A stretch of 64,000 nt of DNA. It comes from Caballeronia fortuita. GTDB lineage: Bacteria > Pseudomonadota > Gammaproteobacteria > Burkholderiales > Burkholderiaceae. The notes under the pieces were generated by a model. The model made no database searches. It was given only the letters and a program-made list of their open reading frames with translations, and was not told the origin of the DNA. Position 1 is the first letter of the stretch; the number at the start of each line of letters is the position of its first letter. The stretch covers positions 1 to 64,000 of the forward strand of contig NZ_FCNX02000012.1 of the NCBI RefSeq assembly GCF_001544835.2, read 5' to 3'. This document shows positions 25,924 to 35,443 of the stretch, in pieces. The position numbers and the translations under genes were made by a program.

Positions 25924-27189
25924 ATGAAAACAACACTGAAGCTGCTTGTTGCAGCGTGCATCGCGATGCCTTTCACGGCGCACGCCGACGATTCGCTCGT
26001 TCAGCGCGGAGCCTATCTCGCGCGCGCGGGCGATTGCATTGCATGTCATACCGCGCCTCGCGGCAAGCCGTTCGCGGGCGGCTTGCAGATGATGACGCCA
26101 ATGGGCGCGATCTATACGACGAACATCACGCCCGACGCGGATACGGGCATCGGGCGCTACTCCGAGGAAGACTTCACGCGAGCCGTGCGCGAAGGCGTCG
26201 CAAAGGACGGCCACAATCTTTATCCGGCCATGCCGTATCCGTCCTACGCGAAGATAAATAACGACGACATGCATGCGCTTTACGCTTATTTCATGCAGGG
26301 CGTAAGTCCCGTGAAACAGGCCAACCGCGAGCCGGATATCAAATGGCCGATGAGCATGCGATGGCCGCTCAAGCTTTGGAACATTGCGTTTCTCGACAAG
26401 GACGTGTATCACGACAAGGCCGGGAAGGACGTCGCATGGAATCGCGGCGCGTATCTGATTCAAGGGCTCGGGCATTGCGGCTCTTGCCATACGCCGCGTG
26501 GCATCGCGTTTCAGGAGAAGGGCGTCGACGAGAGCAGCCGCGCCTATCTGACAGGCGGCGTGCTCGACAACTGGTTCGCATCCAACCTCACGGGCGAGCA
26601 TAACGTCGGACTCGGACGCTGGTCCGAAGCGGATATTGCGGCGTTTCTCAAGACCGGCGCGAACGCTCATGCAACGGCGTTCGGCGCGATGACGAGCGTC
26701 ATCAACAACAGCACGCAAGGCCTGACGAACGCCGACATCATCGCAATGTCGCGCTATCTCGAGTCATTGCCTGCTCAGGGCGGCAATGGCGCGCCTGCTT
26801 ATTCGTATGATCCGAAAGCGACGAAGGTATCGCTTGCGCGCCCGGCGGCCCACGATTCCGGCGCGCGCGTCTATTCGGCTTTCTGCATGCATTGCCACGG
26901 CGTCGATGGACGCGGCTTCGCGCCGATGCTTGCGCCGCTTGCGGGCAATCCGAACGTGCTGGAGAAGGATGCGAGCTCGCTCATCAACGTGACGCTCAAC
27001 GGCACCGACGATCTCGTGGTCGGCGGCGTGCCCGCGCCGTATCCCATGCCGCACTATTCGTCCGTGTTGAGCGATCAGCAAATTGCAGACGTGCTGACCT
27101 TTATTCGAGGTGCATGGAACAACAATTCGCAACGGGTGAGTGTCGACGATGTTGCTAAACTGCGTAAGGAGACGCAGGCGCCCCGCTAG
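25924..27189 (+). CDS. Three-haem cytochrome c subunit of the dehydrogenase
   Basis: 421 residues with a signal peptide (cleavage after about residue 20, AHA-DD). Three haem c attachment motifs: CIACH at 38-42, CGSCH at 185-189 and CMHCH at 321-325. This is the arrangement of AdhB/alcohol dehydrogenase-type membrane-associated cytochromes. It is 12 bp downstream of the Moco subunit and is the expected electron acceptor linking periplasmic oxidation to the respiratory chain. Confidence 0.93.
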   Translation: MKTTLKLLVAACIAMPFTAHADDSLVQRGAYLARAGDCIACHTAPRGKPFAGGLQMMTPMGAIYTTNITPDADTGIGRYSEEDFTRAVREGVAKDGHNLYPAMPYPSYAKINNDDMHALYAYFMQGVSPVKQANREPDIKWPMSMRWPLKLWNIAFLDKDVYHDKAGKDVAWNRGAYLIQGLGHCGSCHTPRGIAFQEKGVDESSRAYLTGGVLDNWFASNLTGEHNVGLGRWSEADIAAFLKTGANAHATAFGAMTSVINNSTQGLTNADIIAMSRYLESLPAQGGNGAPAYSYDPKATKVSLARPAAHDSGARVYSAFCMHCHGVDGRGFAPMLAPLAGNPNVLEKDASSLINVTLNGTDDLVVGGVPAPYPMPHYSSVLSDQQIADVLTFIRGAWNNNSQRVSVDDVAKLRKETQAPR

Positions 27190-27455
27190 GAAGCAAAGTC
27201 AATGACATCGAGACGAATGGAACTCGCCGGGTGCGCCAGAAACTTGCGATGCGCGCGCGCGCTGATTCGCTCATAGCCATCCAAGAGCGCCTTGAGGAGG
27301 CGCGCGTCGCTGGCGCCCGCCGGCACCCAGAAGCATTGTTCCAGCGCCTTGCGGGTAATAATGCATTGAATCGCATTGTTACGTGATAACGCGATAAAAG
27401 ATACTGAGGCGCTGTCCGCAGAAATGTTCGCATTGATCTCGGGCTTGCTTGTCAT
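27186..27455 (-). CDS. DUF1488 family protein
   Basis: 89 residues from the ATG at 27453-27455 (an alternative start at 27485 adds 10). The pattern VSFIALSRNNAIQCIITRKAL, a central LLKALLDGYERI and the C-terminal IRLDVIDF match DUF1488, a small family common in Burkholderia relatives; function unknown. It converges on the cytochrome gene and overlaps its stop codon by a few bases. Confidence 0.7.
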   Translation of the reverse strand: MTSKPEINANISADSASVSFIALSRNNAIQCIITRKALEQCFWVPAGASDARLLKALLDGYERISARAHRKFLAHPASSIRLDVIDFAS

Positions 27456-28427
27456 AATTTGACAGAAGGTCATTTGGCTTTGCACTGCATTTGGTCAGGA
27501 AGTCACCGCTGACACGTGCTAATTTTTTATGCTGCGAATGCGTTCCGAGGGGCACCGAAAACCCAAGCGGGGTAGGGACTCGAAGACGAAAGGAATGTGC
27601 TAATAATTACCCCGCAGCTTTGGACGCGACTGTCCTTAGCTTATGTCGGTAGAAGCAAGGGCGCACGCTCGGACACCATCCTCATTCGCGGCAGCACGAG
27701 AGCTTCGGCCGCATCAAGCACGAGACAGCATAGGCCATAAGCGGGTTGCAACGACTGAGGTCGCATCTTGACTGCACCCTGCTCGCTCTAGCCGCCGAAC
27801 GAAAAGGAACTTGTCAACGTTCGACGGGTTGCGCCAATGCGTTCAACGGTTTCTGACGCCGGTGGTTCGGCTCATCGCGCCCCACGGGATTGTACAGGTT
27901 GTCTGGCTTACGAGCCCAACGCTTCTGGCGCCTTCGCTTTTGGGGTGCGACGCGCACCGCCGTTAGCCGCCGGCGAGGGCGCCGCGGCGAGTTCCAAGTC
28001 GTGTGAGACAAATGCGGCCACGCCGCATCGGCATGCCGGGCTAGCTGCGCGGCGAACGGCGCGCTTGTGTGTTGCATGTCGGAGGAATGGACGGTTCACC
28101 GATCCGATCGGCCAGGAGAAAAAGAAGCGCATGAGGCGACAAATCGACTGAAATCTCGCGAGCGCGATCGGCGAAGAGCGGCCGCGACTGTACACGCATA
28201 CGCGCCTGTATCGCGGCGCGCGGACGTTTCCCGTTTTCGCAGATATCGAGCATTTGGAAGACGCCGGTGCGACGGCCGACTGTGCGGCTGGCTATCACTT
28301 CGCGGTCCGGCTTTAGAGGCGCGAGCAACAGGAATCTGCTTGGTTGGACACTGCTTGGATCGTAAGTAGCCGTGCCCGCCACGCAGCGTGGTGGGCCAAC
28401 GAAGTTGCGCGTGGCATTCGCCGGCAT
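27456..28427. other. Long intergenic region without a supported gene
   Basis: About 0.97 kb. Several overlapping open stretches exist on both strands, but none shows a recognisable domain, a consistent start or a family pattern. Nothing else is seen. Confidence 0.45.
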
Positions 28428-29762
28428 TTACTCGTCCTCGTGCGTGCGGCCCCGATGGCAGAGCGCCGCGAGGATCGCTACAGCGCATAACGCAACCACA
28501 TAGATAACTGGCGCGCGCGCCGTCACCGTGTTCGCGAGGGCGATCAGGATTGGCGTAAGACCGCCGAAGATTGCGTATGCGACGTTGTACGAGAACGAGA
28601 TGCCGGAGAAGCGGATCGCCGGGGGAAATGCGCGCACCATCATCAGCGGGATCGCGCCGATCATACCCACTGCAAAGCCCGTCGCCGTGTACGAAAAAAG
28701 CCACGCGCCCAGCGGCGCGCCCGCCGACAACTGGCAATAAAACCAGGTGAAGCTTGCTGCCAGCAGCACGGCGCCGCACGTAAGCACGATGCGCGGACCC
28801 ATCCGATCGGAAAGCGCACCGGCGACGACGCAGCCGATCGTCAACGCGACAGTGGCTATACTGTTCCCAACGAGGGTGTCGGCGGCGGGTAAATGGAAAG
28901 ACTTTTGCATCAGCGCTGGCATCATCAGCACGGTCACGATAATGACCGCAGACAGCGCCCATGTAAGCGTCATCGACAGTGCGACGCCACGCCAATGCGA
29001 ACGCAACACAGTCCTTAGCGGCAATTCCGAAGCGATTTCGCGATTCGCCTGCAATTCGCGAAAGACGGGCGTTTCCTCGAGCCAGCGTCGCAGGAACATC
29101 GCCGCGATGCCGAACACGCCGCCCGCCAGAAACGGCAGCCGCCACGCGTAAGCGAGGATCTCGTTGCGGGTGAACGCGGCGTTGATCCCCGTGGCGATTA
29201 GAGAGCCGAGCAGAATCCCTGCGGTAAGGCCACCCGTAAGCGTGCCGCACGCGAAGCCAACGTGACGGCGCGGCACGTGCTCGGCGACGAACACCCAGGC
29301 ACCAGGCACTTCGCCGCCGACTGCCGCGCCCTGCAGCACGCGCATGGCGAGCAGCAGCAGCGGTGCGGCGAAGCCAATCTGCGCGTAGGGTGGGAGCATC
29401 CCGATCAGGAGTGTGGGAACAGACATTAGCAGTACGCTCAGCGTAAACATTTTCTTGCGGCCGAGCACGTCGCCAAAATGCGCCATCACCACGCCGCCGA
29501 CAGGCCGGATGAAATATCCGATCGCAAAGATGCCAAAGGTCTGCAACTGGCGCAGCCATTCCGGGCTACTGGGCGGGAAAAAAAGGGTGCCGATTACCGA
29601 CGTGAAGAATACAAATATCACGAAATCGTAAAACTCAAGCATGCCGCCGAGCGCGGCAAGCGCGAGCGTGCGGTAGTCGCGGCGGCCCAGTGGACGGGAT
29701 CGTTGCGAAAAGGGAAGCGGCGTGTCGATCAACAGCGCTTGATGAGGCGGCGGCGTGTGCAT
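28428..29762 (-). CDS. MFS transporter, metabolite:H+ symporter (MHS) family
   Basis: 444 residues, 12 predicted membrane helices. MHS hallmarks: LEFYDFVIFVFF in helix 1, the GRKKMF loop after helix 2, RVLQGAAVGGE in helix 4 and RRWLEETPVF before the central loop. The start at 29762 places helix 1 normally; a long upstream in-frame extension (to 30176) has no such support. It probably imports an organic acid. The cupin gene 275 bp upstream on the same strand may be co-transcribed. Confidence 0.85.
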   Translation of the reverse strand: MHTPPPHQALLIDTPLPFSQRSRPLGRRDYRTLALAALGGMLEFYDFVIFVFFTSVIGTLFFPPSSPEWLRQLQTFGIFAIGYFIRPVGGVVMAHFGDVLGRKKMFTLSVLLMSVPTLLIGMLPPYAQIGFAAPLLLLAMRVLQGAAVGGEVPGAWVFVAEHVPRRHVGFACGTLTGGLTAGILLGSLIATGINAAFTRNEILAYAWRLPFLAGGVFGIAAMFLRRWLEETPVFRELQANREIASELPLRTVLRSHWRGVALSMTLTWALSAVIIVTVLMMPALMQKSFHLPAADTLVGNSIATVALTIGCVVAGALSDRMGPRIVLTCGAVLLAASFTWFYCQLSAGAPLGAWLFSYTATGFAVGMIGAIPLMMVRAFPPAIRFSGISFSYNVAYAIFGGLTPILIALANTVTARAPVIYVVALCAVAILAALCHRGRTHEDE

Positions 29763-30037
29763 AGCTTTCCGTTGCGGTCTCGTTAGGTATAGCGCATCGT
29801 ACGAAGCAGAAATTGCTGACGCCTGACTAACCGCGCCAGCTTGATGGTCCGCCCCCGCCAGAAAGCCCCGCCGCACGGCGGCGCACGCGGGACTGGTCCG
29901 CGCGTCTACTCGTTGGCGCTTGTTTGCACGTCGCACTTCCCAACAAGGCGACGGGTTTTCGTCGCCAAGTGCTGTCGCTTTTTGAGGCGCGCACGGCCTG
30001 ACTTCTTCCCGTGTGCGGATTGCACGACAACCGTGCA

Positions 30038-30790
30038 TCACTGCAATGGCTGGCCCATCAGCGACGTTTCGAACGGCACGTAGTTGTACTGGCCCCCTCC
30101 TTGCACAATCAGAAAGAGACACGCGTTTCCGTGTGTGCCGGAAACGAAATGCGGCTGCCGCGGATGGGCGCGACATGTGTCGCCAGGCATCAACACGTGC
30201 GACGCGTCAGGATTGCGCGTAATAACCCGCATTGGGCCGTCGATGCAGAAAAAGGTATCTGCGACATGATCGTGGCTATGCCATGGCACGCAGTGCTTTT
30301 CGCCGAGACCGAGGATCAGAACGCGCAGTGCGTCTGCGCGCGCAAGCACGTCGACCCGCGTGTAGCCGGCGCGATAGGCGTCGAGATCGTCGTCGACGAC
30401 GCCGTCGAAAGCGTTGTCGCGTGGCGGGGGCGCGTCGCGCAGAAACGGCTCACGGTCCAAATGTGCGACGCTCGCCTCGCACACGTCCCATGGCGTGCCG
30501 GCTCGCATCAACACAAACCGTGCGTCGCAGTGGGGCGCGGCGAGTCGATAGGTCAGATTCGGTGGGAACGTGTATAGCTCGCCGGGTACAAGATCCGCGG
30601 CGTACATCGGTTTATCGACGTCGATGCGCAGCCGTCCGTGCAGACACATGACGATTACGCTCGCGGCTGAGTGGCAGCGCCATGACGTTGCCTGCAACCG
30701 CGGCAGCACCGCTGTACCGATCGCAAGTCCCGGCGCCGAATCGAGTGCCGTTTCGACTGCGGGGAAAAAATCTGCCGAGTGCTCTGTCAT
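30038..30790 (-). CDS. Cupin-domain protein (bicupin-like)
   Basis: 250 residues. The C-terminal half is a clear cupin: PWHSHDHVADTFFCIDG supplies the metal-binding His, with Asp where many cupins have Glu, followed by LMPGDTCRAHPRQPHFV. The N-terminal half looks like a second, degenerate cupin (GELYTFPPNLTYRL). Possible roles are a dioxygenase, isomerase or ligand sensor; not decidable. It lies divergent from the AraC gene and upstream of the MHS transporter. Confidence 0.75.
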   Translation of the reverse strand: MTEHSADFFPAVETALDSAPGLAIGTAVLPRLQATSWRCHSAASVIVMCLHGRLRIDVDKPMYAADLVPGELYTFPPNLTYRLAAPHCDARFVLMRAGTPWDVCEASVAHLDREPFLRDAPPPRDNAFDGVVDDDLDAYRAGYTRVDVLARADALRVLILGLGEKHCVPWHSHDHVADTFFCIDGPMRVITRNPDASHVLMPGDTCRAHPRQPHFVSGTHGNACLFLIVQGGGQYNYVPFETSLMGQPLQ

Positions 30791-31094
30791 GAACTTCCTC
30801 TATTGAGATTTTTTTTTGCTGTACGTATGATCGCTCGCATGCACCGGGGCGCATCCTGCACCCAGCGGGGTCTGAAGCCCGATCGTAGCTGAGCCTTCGC
30901 GCGGTGGATGGCTTCTGCCAGCCGCCCATCTGGAACCTAGGCGCCAAGCACAGGCAGTTGCCATGGCGGCAAGCAGCACGCAGTGAAACTGCCAGTTGCC
31001 AAAGTCGCTCACCACTCTTAGATTAGGCCGTAGAACCTCAGACGAACACGCCTAACCGAACACTTTTCGACGGGCTTTTGTAGGTTTCTCGGCC
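30791..31094. promoter_or_regulatory. Divergent promoter region between cupin and AraC genes
   Basis: 304 bp between the divergent cupin and AraC-type genes. The layout suggests that the regulator binds here. A T8-type tract sits near 30810-30818 just upstream of the cupin gene. No half-sites can be defined. Confidence 0.4.
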
Positions 31095-32072
31095 ATGGAT
31101 CACATATATACGACTGTCGCCGTCCCGCCGTCGCAGCGGTTTGCTTACTGGCAGGAAGTCGTTTGTCGCCATTGCATTCCGGCAGCAAGCGTGCCGCTCG
31201 ACAGCAACCCGTTTGACGGCAGCTTGCGCGTGCGTAATCTAGGCACGCTGAGCATGAGCGAACTGATCGCGCCGCGTCATAGCTGGAAGCGCGAGAGCAC
31301 GCATATCCGCACCGGACCAAACGACAGCTACTGGGTTGGGCTAATGATGCAAGGCGAGGGCAGGCTTGAGCAGGACGGCCGCGCTGTCGTCCAACAAGAA
31401 GGCGATCTAGTTCTCTACGACGCGGCGCGGCCGTTCCAATTCGAGCTAGCGGCGGGCGCGCTGTGCATCGTCGAAGTGCCGCGCAAGGTGCTGAACTACC
31501 GTTTCCCGCTCGCGGAGACTTTTACTGCAACGCGCATCGGCGCGGGTCTGCCGACCGGCGATTTGCTAACGCGGATGATCCGCGAGGCGAACGCGCTAAC
31601 ACTGTCGGAGAACCAGGCAAGCACCGCCTCACTGGTGTCCAGTGCGATCGTTGATATGCTGGCGGCAACGCTCGAATGGCAGGCGGGGCGACCCGGTCAC
31701 GTATCTGCACACGAGGCGCTGGTTGCCCGCGCTAAGGCGTATATCGATCGCAATCTTGACATGCCAGATCTCGACGTCGAACAGATAGCCGCGGCCCAAG
31801 GAGTATCGAGCCGAACGCTCACGCGAGCGTTCGCACAGCAAGGTGCAACGCCGATGAACTGGCTCTGGAAGCGGCGCATCGAGGCAAGCTATTGCGCGCT
31901 GAAGGAAGCGAGTGTTCGTAACGTTACCGAAGCGGCCCTTCGCTTCGGTTTTTCCGACCTTTCGCATTTCAGTCGCGCCTTCAAAAAACAGTACGGTGTC
32001 TCGCCGCTTGCTGTAAAAAAAGAGAGCGACTCCCAGAAACACTTGTCGAAAATTGTTGCGAGCAGCGGGTGA
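31095..32072 (+). CDS. AraC-family transcriptional regulator (FeaR/AraC-binding-like N-terminus)
   Basis: 325 residues. The N-terminal cupin-like domain of the AraC-binding-like type spans about residues 1-180 (SYWVGLMMQGEGRLEQDGR). The C-terminal double helix-turn-helix spans about 210-310, with DVEQIAAAQGVSSRTLTRAF and VTEAALRFGFSDLSHFSRAFKK. It is divergent from the cupin-MFS genes, which are the likely targets. A terminator-like hairpin lies inside its second HTH coding region. Confidence 0.9.
   Translation: MDHIYTTVAVPPSQRFAYWQEVVCRHCIPAASVPLDSNPFDGSLRVRNLGTLSMSELIAPRHSWKRESTHIRTGPNDSYWVGLMMQGEGRLEQDGRAVVQQEGDLVLYDAARPFQFELAAGALCIVEVPRKVLNYRFPLAETFTATRIGAGLPTGDLLTRMIREANALTLSENQASTASLVSSAIVDMLAATLEWQAGRPGHVSAHEALVARAKAYIDRNLDMPDLDVEQIAAAQGVSSRTLTRAFAQQGATPMNWLWKRRIEASYCALKEASVRNVTEAALRFGFSDLSHFSRAFKKQYGVSPLAVKKESDSQKHLSKIVASSG
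31926..31953 (+). terminator. Intrinsic-terminator-like hairpin inside the AraC coding sequence
   Basis: A perfect 9-bp stem (ACCGAAGCG at 31926-31934, CGCTTCGGT at 31941-31949), a 6-base loop and a T tract (31949-31953) lie in the sense orientation inside the regulator gene. The structure meets simple terminator criteria, but it overlaps a conserved protein motif, so it may be coincidental. Confidence 0.35.
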
Positions 32073-32385
32073 GCGACTTGAATCTCTAAAAGCGCCCGTG
32101 ATGAGCGAGCATAGCAGTCTTTATCGCAGTTACTCACCGGAAATCAGCCAGATGGCGAATATTGCGACGATCGAGCAAGGCCGTGTCAAAAACCAGAACA
32201 TCCAATCAACTGCGCGCCACCGTTATGATGGCCTGATTCATCGATCTTTGCCTGCCAGCCGCCTCTTCAGCTACCGCCGTCGCCAGTGAGGGCGACAAGG
32301 TATAGAGCGGCGCGGCCCCCCCACCGATTCGATGCCGAACCTTATCTAGCCAGGAAACGATCTGAATAGATCTTTGCACAATCTG
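32073..32385. other. Intergenic region between convergent genes
   Basis: 313 bp between the convergent AraC and DUF1330 genes. No gene or clear terminator was recognised. Confidence 0.4.
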
Positions 32386-32679
32386 CTATGTGGCAACGCC
32401 CTTGACGATAAATACTTGGTAACTTGCCGCCAATTTCCGCAATCTGAGAGCATCTTGGTATGCCGGGCTGTAATACCAATCTTTCGCCGCAGAGATCGAC
32501 GGAAACTTGAGAATCACACAACCTTCGTTTTCTTTACCCTCAAGAAACACTTCTTCACCGTAAAACACTAGGGATTCGATAGCGTGTCCTTCTCGAGCTT
32601 TTTTTGCCAACTCGCCATATGACTTAAGCTTTTCCGTATCGTTCACGCCCTCGCGAATCATCACGACATACGCGCTCAT
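32386..32679 (-). CDS. DUF1330 family protein
   Basis: 97 residues with the dimeric ferredoxin-like DUF1330 pattern: AYVVMIREGV at the start, Tyr/Lys-rich KLKSYGELAKKA, GCVILKFPS and DWYYSPAYQDAL. Function unknown; such proteins occur near oxidoreductase genes. The ATG is preceded by GGAG. It may be co-transcribed with the DJ-1-like gene 158 bp upstream. Confidence 0.9.
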   Translation of the reverse strand: MSAYVVMIREGVNDTEKLKSYGELAKKAREGHAIESLVFYGEEVFLEGKENEGCVILKFPSISAAKDWYYSPAYQDALRLRKLAASYQVFIVKGVAT

Positions 32680-32837
32680 ATTGTCTCCAGATCTCTGCGT
32701 AATAATACTGTTGATTTGAGGAATTTTTTCTTTCCCAACAAGAAAGAAAATTAAGCGATGGATGGATCTTTTCTCACGGGTTGCCGCGCACGTTCCTCAG
32801 CAGGTGAGGAACGGCATGACAAGCCCGCACACGACCG

Positions 32838-33521
32838 TTAGGGCCTCAATTTATTTAGCAAGGCGCGGGCGGCCGGGTCCGCTGAAGCAGGGCTCTGTCC
32901 AGTGATTAAAAGACCGTCTTCAACAACATGTGGGTGCCAGTCTTCGGCACTAGAATAAAGGCCCCCGAGTCTAACAAGCTCGTCCTCGACGGAGAAAGGA
33001 ACGTGCTGCGTCATATCCACTGATGCTTCCTCCGAATTCTTGAATCCAGTCACGCGCTTCCCGTTGACGATCGGACGCCCGTCGGGACCCTTCGCATGTC
33101 GAAGGGCTCCCGGTCCGTGACAAACCAAGGCGAGCGGCTTTCCCGCGGCAACCGTGGTTTCAATGAGTTTCACCGAGTCTGCGTCTTCAGCCAAGTCGAA
33201 CAGCGGGCCATGCCCGCCGGGGTAGAAAACCGCGTCGAATCCCTCATGCGAAACTGTATTTAATGGAACAGTAGAGGCGAGTTGCTCAAGGGCAGCGGGG
33301 TCCGCGTCGAAGCGCCTCGTTGCGTCTGTCTGAAATTGCGGGAGTTCGCTGCGCCAATCCACAGGAGACTTACCGCCCTTCGGTGAGGCCAAAACTACGT
33401 CGATGCCAGCGTCCTTGAACAGAAAATATGGGGCAGCGAGTTCCTCGTACCAGAGGCCAGATTTCTCCTCCGTATCGTATCCGAGTTTGTCGTGCGAAGT
33501 TAACACCATCAATACTCTCAC
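32838..33521 (-). CDS. DJ-1/PfpI family protein (Hsp31/glyoxalase III-like)
   Basis: 227 residues. Nucleophile elbow LVCHGPGAL with the catalytic Cys, YPGGHGPLFDL, and SGLWYEELAAPYF, which carries the conserved Glu. This group acts as glutathione-independent glyoxalase or chaperone on methylglyoxal and protein adducts. I prefer the GTG start at 33519-33521, because a GGAG sits 6 nt upstream and the family usually begins RVLMVLTS; an ATG 12 bases earlier is the alternative. Confidence 0.88.
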   Translation of the reverse strand: MRVLMVLTSHDKLGYDTEEKSGLWYEELAAPYFLFKDAGIDVVLASPKGGKSPVDWRSELPQFQTDATRRFDADPAALEQLASTVPLNTVSHEGFDAVFYPGGHGPLFDLAEDADSVKLIETTVAAGKPLALVCHGPGALRHAKGPDGRPIVNGKRVTGFKNSEEASVDMTQHVPFSVEDELVRLGGLYSSAEDWHPHVVEDGLLITGQSPASADPAARALLNKLRP

Positions 33522-33744
33522 ATTTATCTCCATTGACGTTCAAACAACCCTTGTTACCCATATATTGATATGCAACCCTCACCAAGACACTAAAAACAGT
33601 GTCAGAAACAATCGCAGGCTATCAACGATTTTTGTGCCATCATCCGACAAACCTGCCTGCACGAAGATTGCGTGCTGATATAGTCCGAGGCAAGCCGTCA
33701 GCCCAACATTTGTCGGGACGCGACGGCCAAGTCTATTTGATCTG

Positions 33745-34140
33745 TCACTTGTACGGCATGAGGCTCGGCACAGCGTTCGATAAGATCATCATGTCATGGT
33801 TTACTGGCTTACTTCCTTTGGTGGAAGGGCAAAATATGCTGTCGCCTTTCGCGACACGTTGATTAGTCAACGCGCAGATGCCGTTGCGCTTTGCCCTACT
33901 AAGTCTCCACAATTGGTCCTTGTAAACGCATCGCGACGCGTCGGACCAGTAGATAATCACGGTTTGATCCGTCGGGCGGTCAACTACGTGAATAACCGCG
34001 CTGGTTAGACGGTTAGCATCGTAGTGCTGTGTGTTGGAACGGAAGGTACTGATATTTCGTCCGCGCGCATCTTCGTCAAAGCTCGGTAAGCTCTCGAGAA
34101 TCTGTTCCCAAGGGTCCCGATCGCATTCTTTCGACTGCAT
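33745..34140 (-). CDS. DUF3331 family protein
   Basis: 131 residues. The pattern VIIYWSDASRCVYKDQLWRL followed by NGICALTNQRVAKGDSIFCPS is typical of DUF3331, a small family found largely in Burkholderiaceae; function unknown. The CALT/GD segment resembles a single treble-clef-like Cys element. The start at 34140 has AGGAGA upstream and is preferred over a longer in-frame start at 34206. Confidence 0.8.
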   Translation of the reverse strand: MQSKECDRDPWEQILESLPSFDEDARGRNISTFRSNTQHYDANRLTSAVIHVVDRPTDQTVIIYWSDASRCVYKDQLWRLSRAKRNGICALTNQRVAKGDSIFCPSTKGSKPVNHDMMILSNAVPSLMPYK

Positions 34141-34336
34141 AACTTCTCCTTGGCATGTGTAAGGTCTGCTAGCCGACGGCGGCTGGCACGGGGCCTTGAA
34201 GGTCAACGCGACTTACTTGCGCTCTTAAGCCTCACGCGGACGCTACATTCTTTGCGGATTGAGAAGCGGCAGATGTTCGGGTAAAGTCTGCGCCGTCAAT
34301 CAAGAAATACATCGCACGTACTTCTGCGATTAAGCC

Positions 34337-35239
34337 ATGTCGATCAACAAACTATTTGCAACTCACCCCGCTGCGATCGATTGGGAGGACATCAAAGCGT
34401 TCACATCGCTTGCCCGCCACGGCAGCTTAACTGCCACGGCTCGCGCCCTTTCAGTGACTCACGGCACCATATCTCGGCGAGTCAACTCACTCGAACGCTG
34501 TCTCGGTACGAAGCTGGTAGAGAGGCGGCCAGATGGATACGTACTCACGCAGGCAGGACATATAGCGTTGACCTCCGCAAGCGAGATGGAATCAGCGGCG
34601 CAAAAGTTGGCCCGCGAAGCTCTTGGGGAAGGCCCAAAGGGGATGGTTCGCGTGAATGCTACCCCGGGCTTAACTTTCGGATATCTTCTCCTGCGCCTTG
34701 CGTCTTTGGCAGTACAACAACCTACTCTCGACATCGAAGTAACCGCTGATCTGCGACAAATCAGCTTAGAGCGGAGGGAAGCAGACATCGCTCTTCGTTT
34801 TGGGCGGCCAACCGATGGAGATGTCCTTGCTTCACACCTCCTTACTATCGACTATAGCTTTTACGGAACGCCGGAGTGGCGCGAACTTCTGGAGTCGGGA
34901 TGCAAACCAGTCTTCGTTGGATTCGATGAGGCAAACTACGATATCCCAGACGCTACGTGGCTCTCTAAGTCCTTTCCCTCGGCGCGAGTGGCTTTCCGAG
35001 CAAATAACCAGATGGCCCATGCAGAAGCAGCACGCGCGGGTGCCGGCGTCGCTTTGCTCCCATATTTCATTGGGCGTTCTATCAACTCGCTGGTCGAATG
35101 CACACTAGACAAGGTTCCGCCTTCGCGGGAATTGTGGCTTGTTACTCGCCGGACTGACTCAAAAAGTGCGCCGATCGTTGCAACTGCTGAATTCCTTAAA
35201 GAGCTATTCGATCGCGAACGAGCCTTATTCACTCGGTAG
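34337..35239 (+). CDS. LysR-family transcriptional regulator
   Basis: 300 residues. Winged helix-turn-helix at about residues 15-75 (HGSLTATARALSVTHGTISRRVNSLE is the recognition region), then the periplasmic-binding-like effector domain (ADIALRFGRP, AGAGVALLPYF). It is a close relative of the LysR gene at 63.0-63.9 kb. Divergent from the DUF3331 gene; the convergent hydrolase downstream is another possible target. Confidence 0.9.
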   Translation: MSINKLFATHPAAIDWEDIKAFTSLARHGSLTATARALSVTHGTISRRVNSLERCLGTKLVERRPDGYVLTQAGHIALTSASEMESAAQKLAREALGEGPKGMVRVNATPGLTFGYLLLRLASLAVQQPTLDIEVTADLRQISLERREADIALRFGRPTDGDVLASHLLTIDYSFYGTPEWRELLESGCKPVFVGFDEANYDIPDATWLSKSFPSARVAFRANNQMAHAEAARAGAGVALLPYFIGRSINSLVECTLDKVPPSRELWLVTRRTDSKSAPIVATAEFLKELFDRERALFTR

Positions 35240-35443
35240 TCGCGGCCATCTCAAGCGGCATGCGGGCGGAGGCTCGGCTGGCCATACCAAGCGATCGGGC
35301 GGCTCAGATCACAGTACTACCAATATATCTTTCCGAGTGACGCGCCGCCTCTTGATGTTCCTCAAGGCATTGTTCGAACGTTGTTTACAGTCGCACAAGA
35401 AGCGTTAGACAAGTCGATCAAGCCACGCATCTGCCACATGTTC

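Noticed and set aside
24229-26718. 829-residue minus-strand open frame opposite the Moco and cytochrome genes
   Set aside because: It is an antisense shadow of high-GC coding sequence: Arg/His-rich, without domain pattern, opposite three well-supported genes.
28096-29559. 487-residue minus-strand open frame overlapping the MHS transporter
   Set aside because: Low-complexity Arg-rich product in another frame of the transporter gene; the transporter frame shows full MFS motifs.
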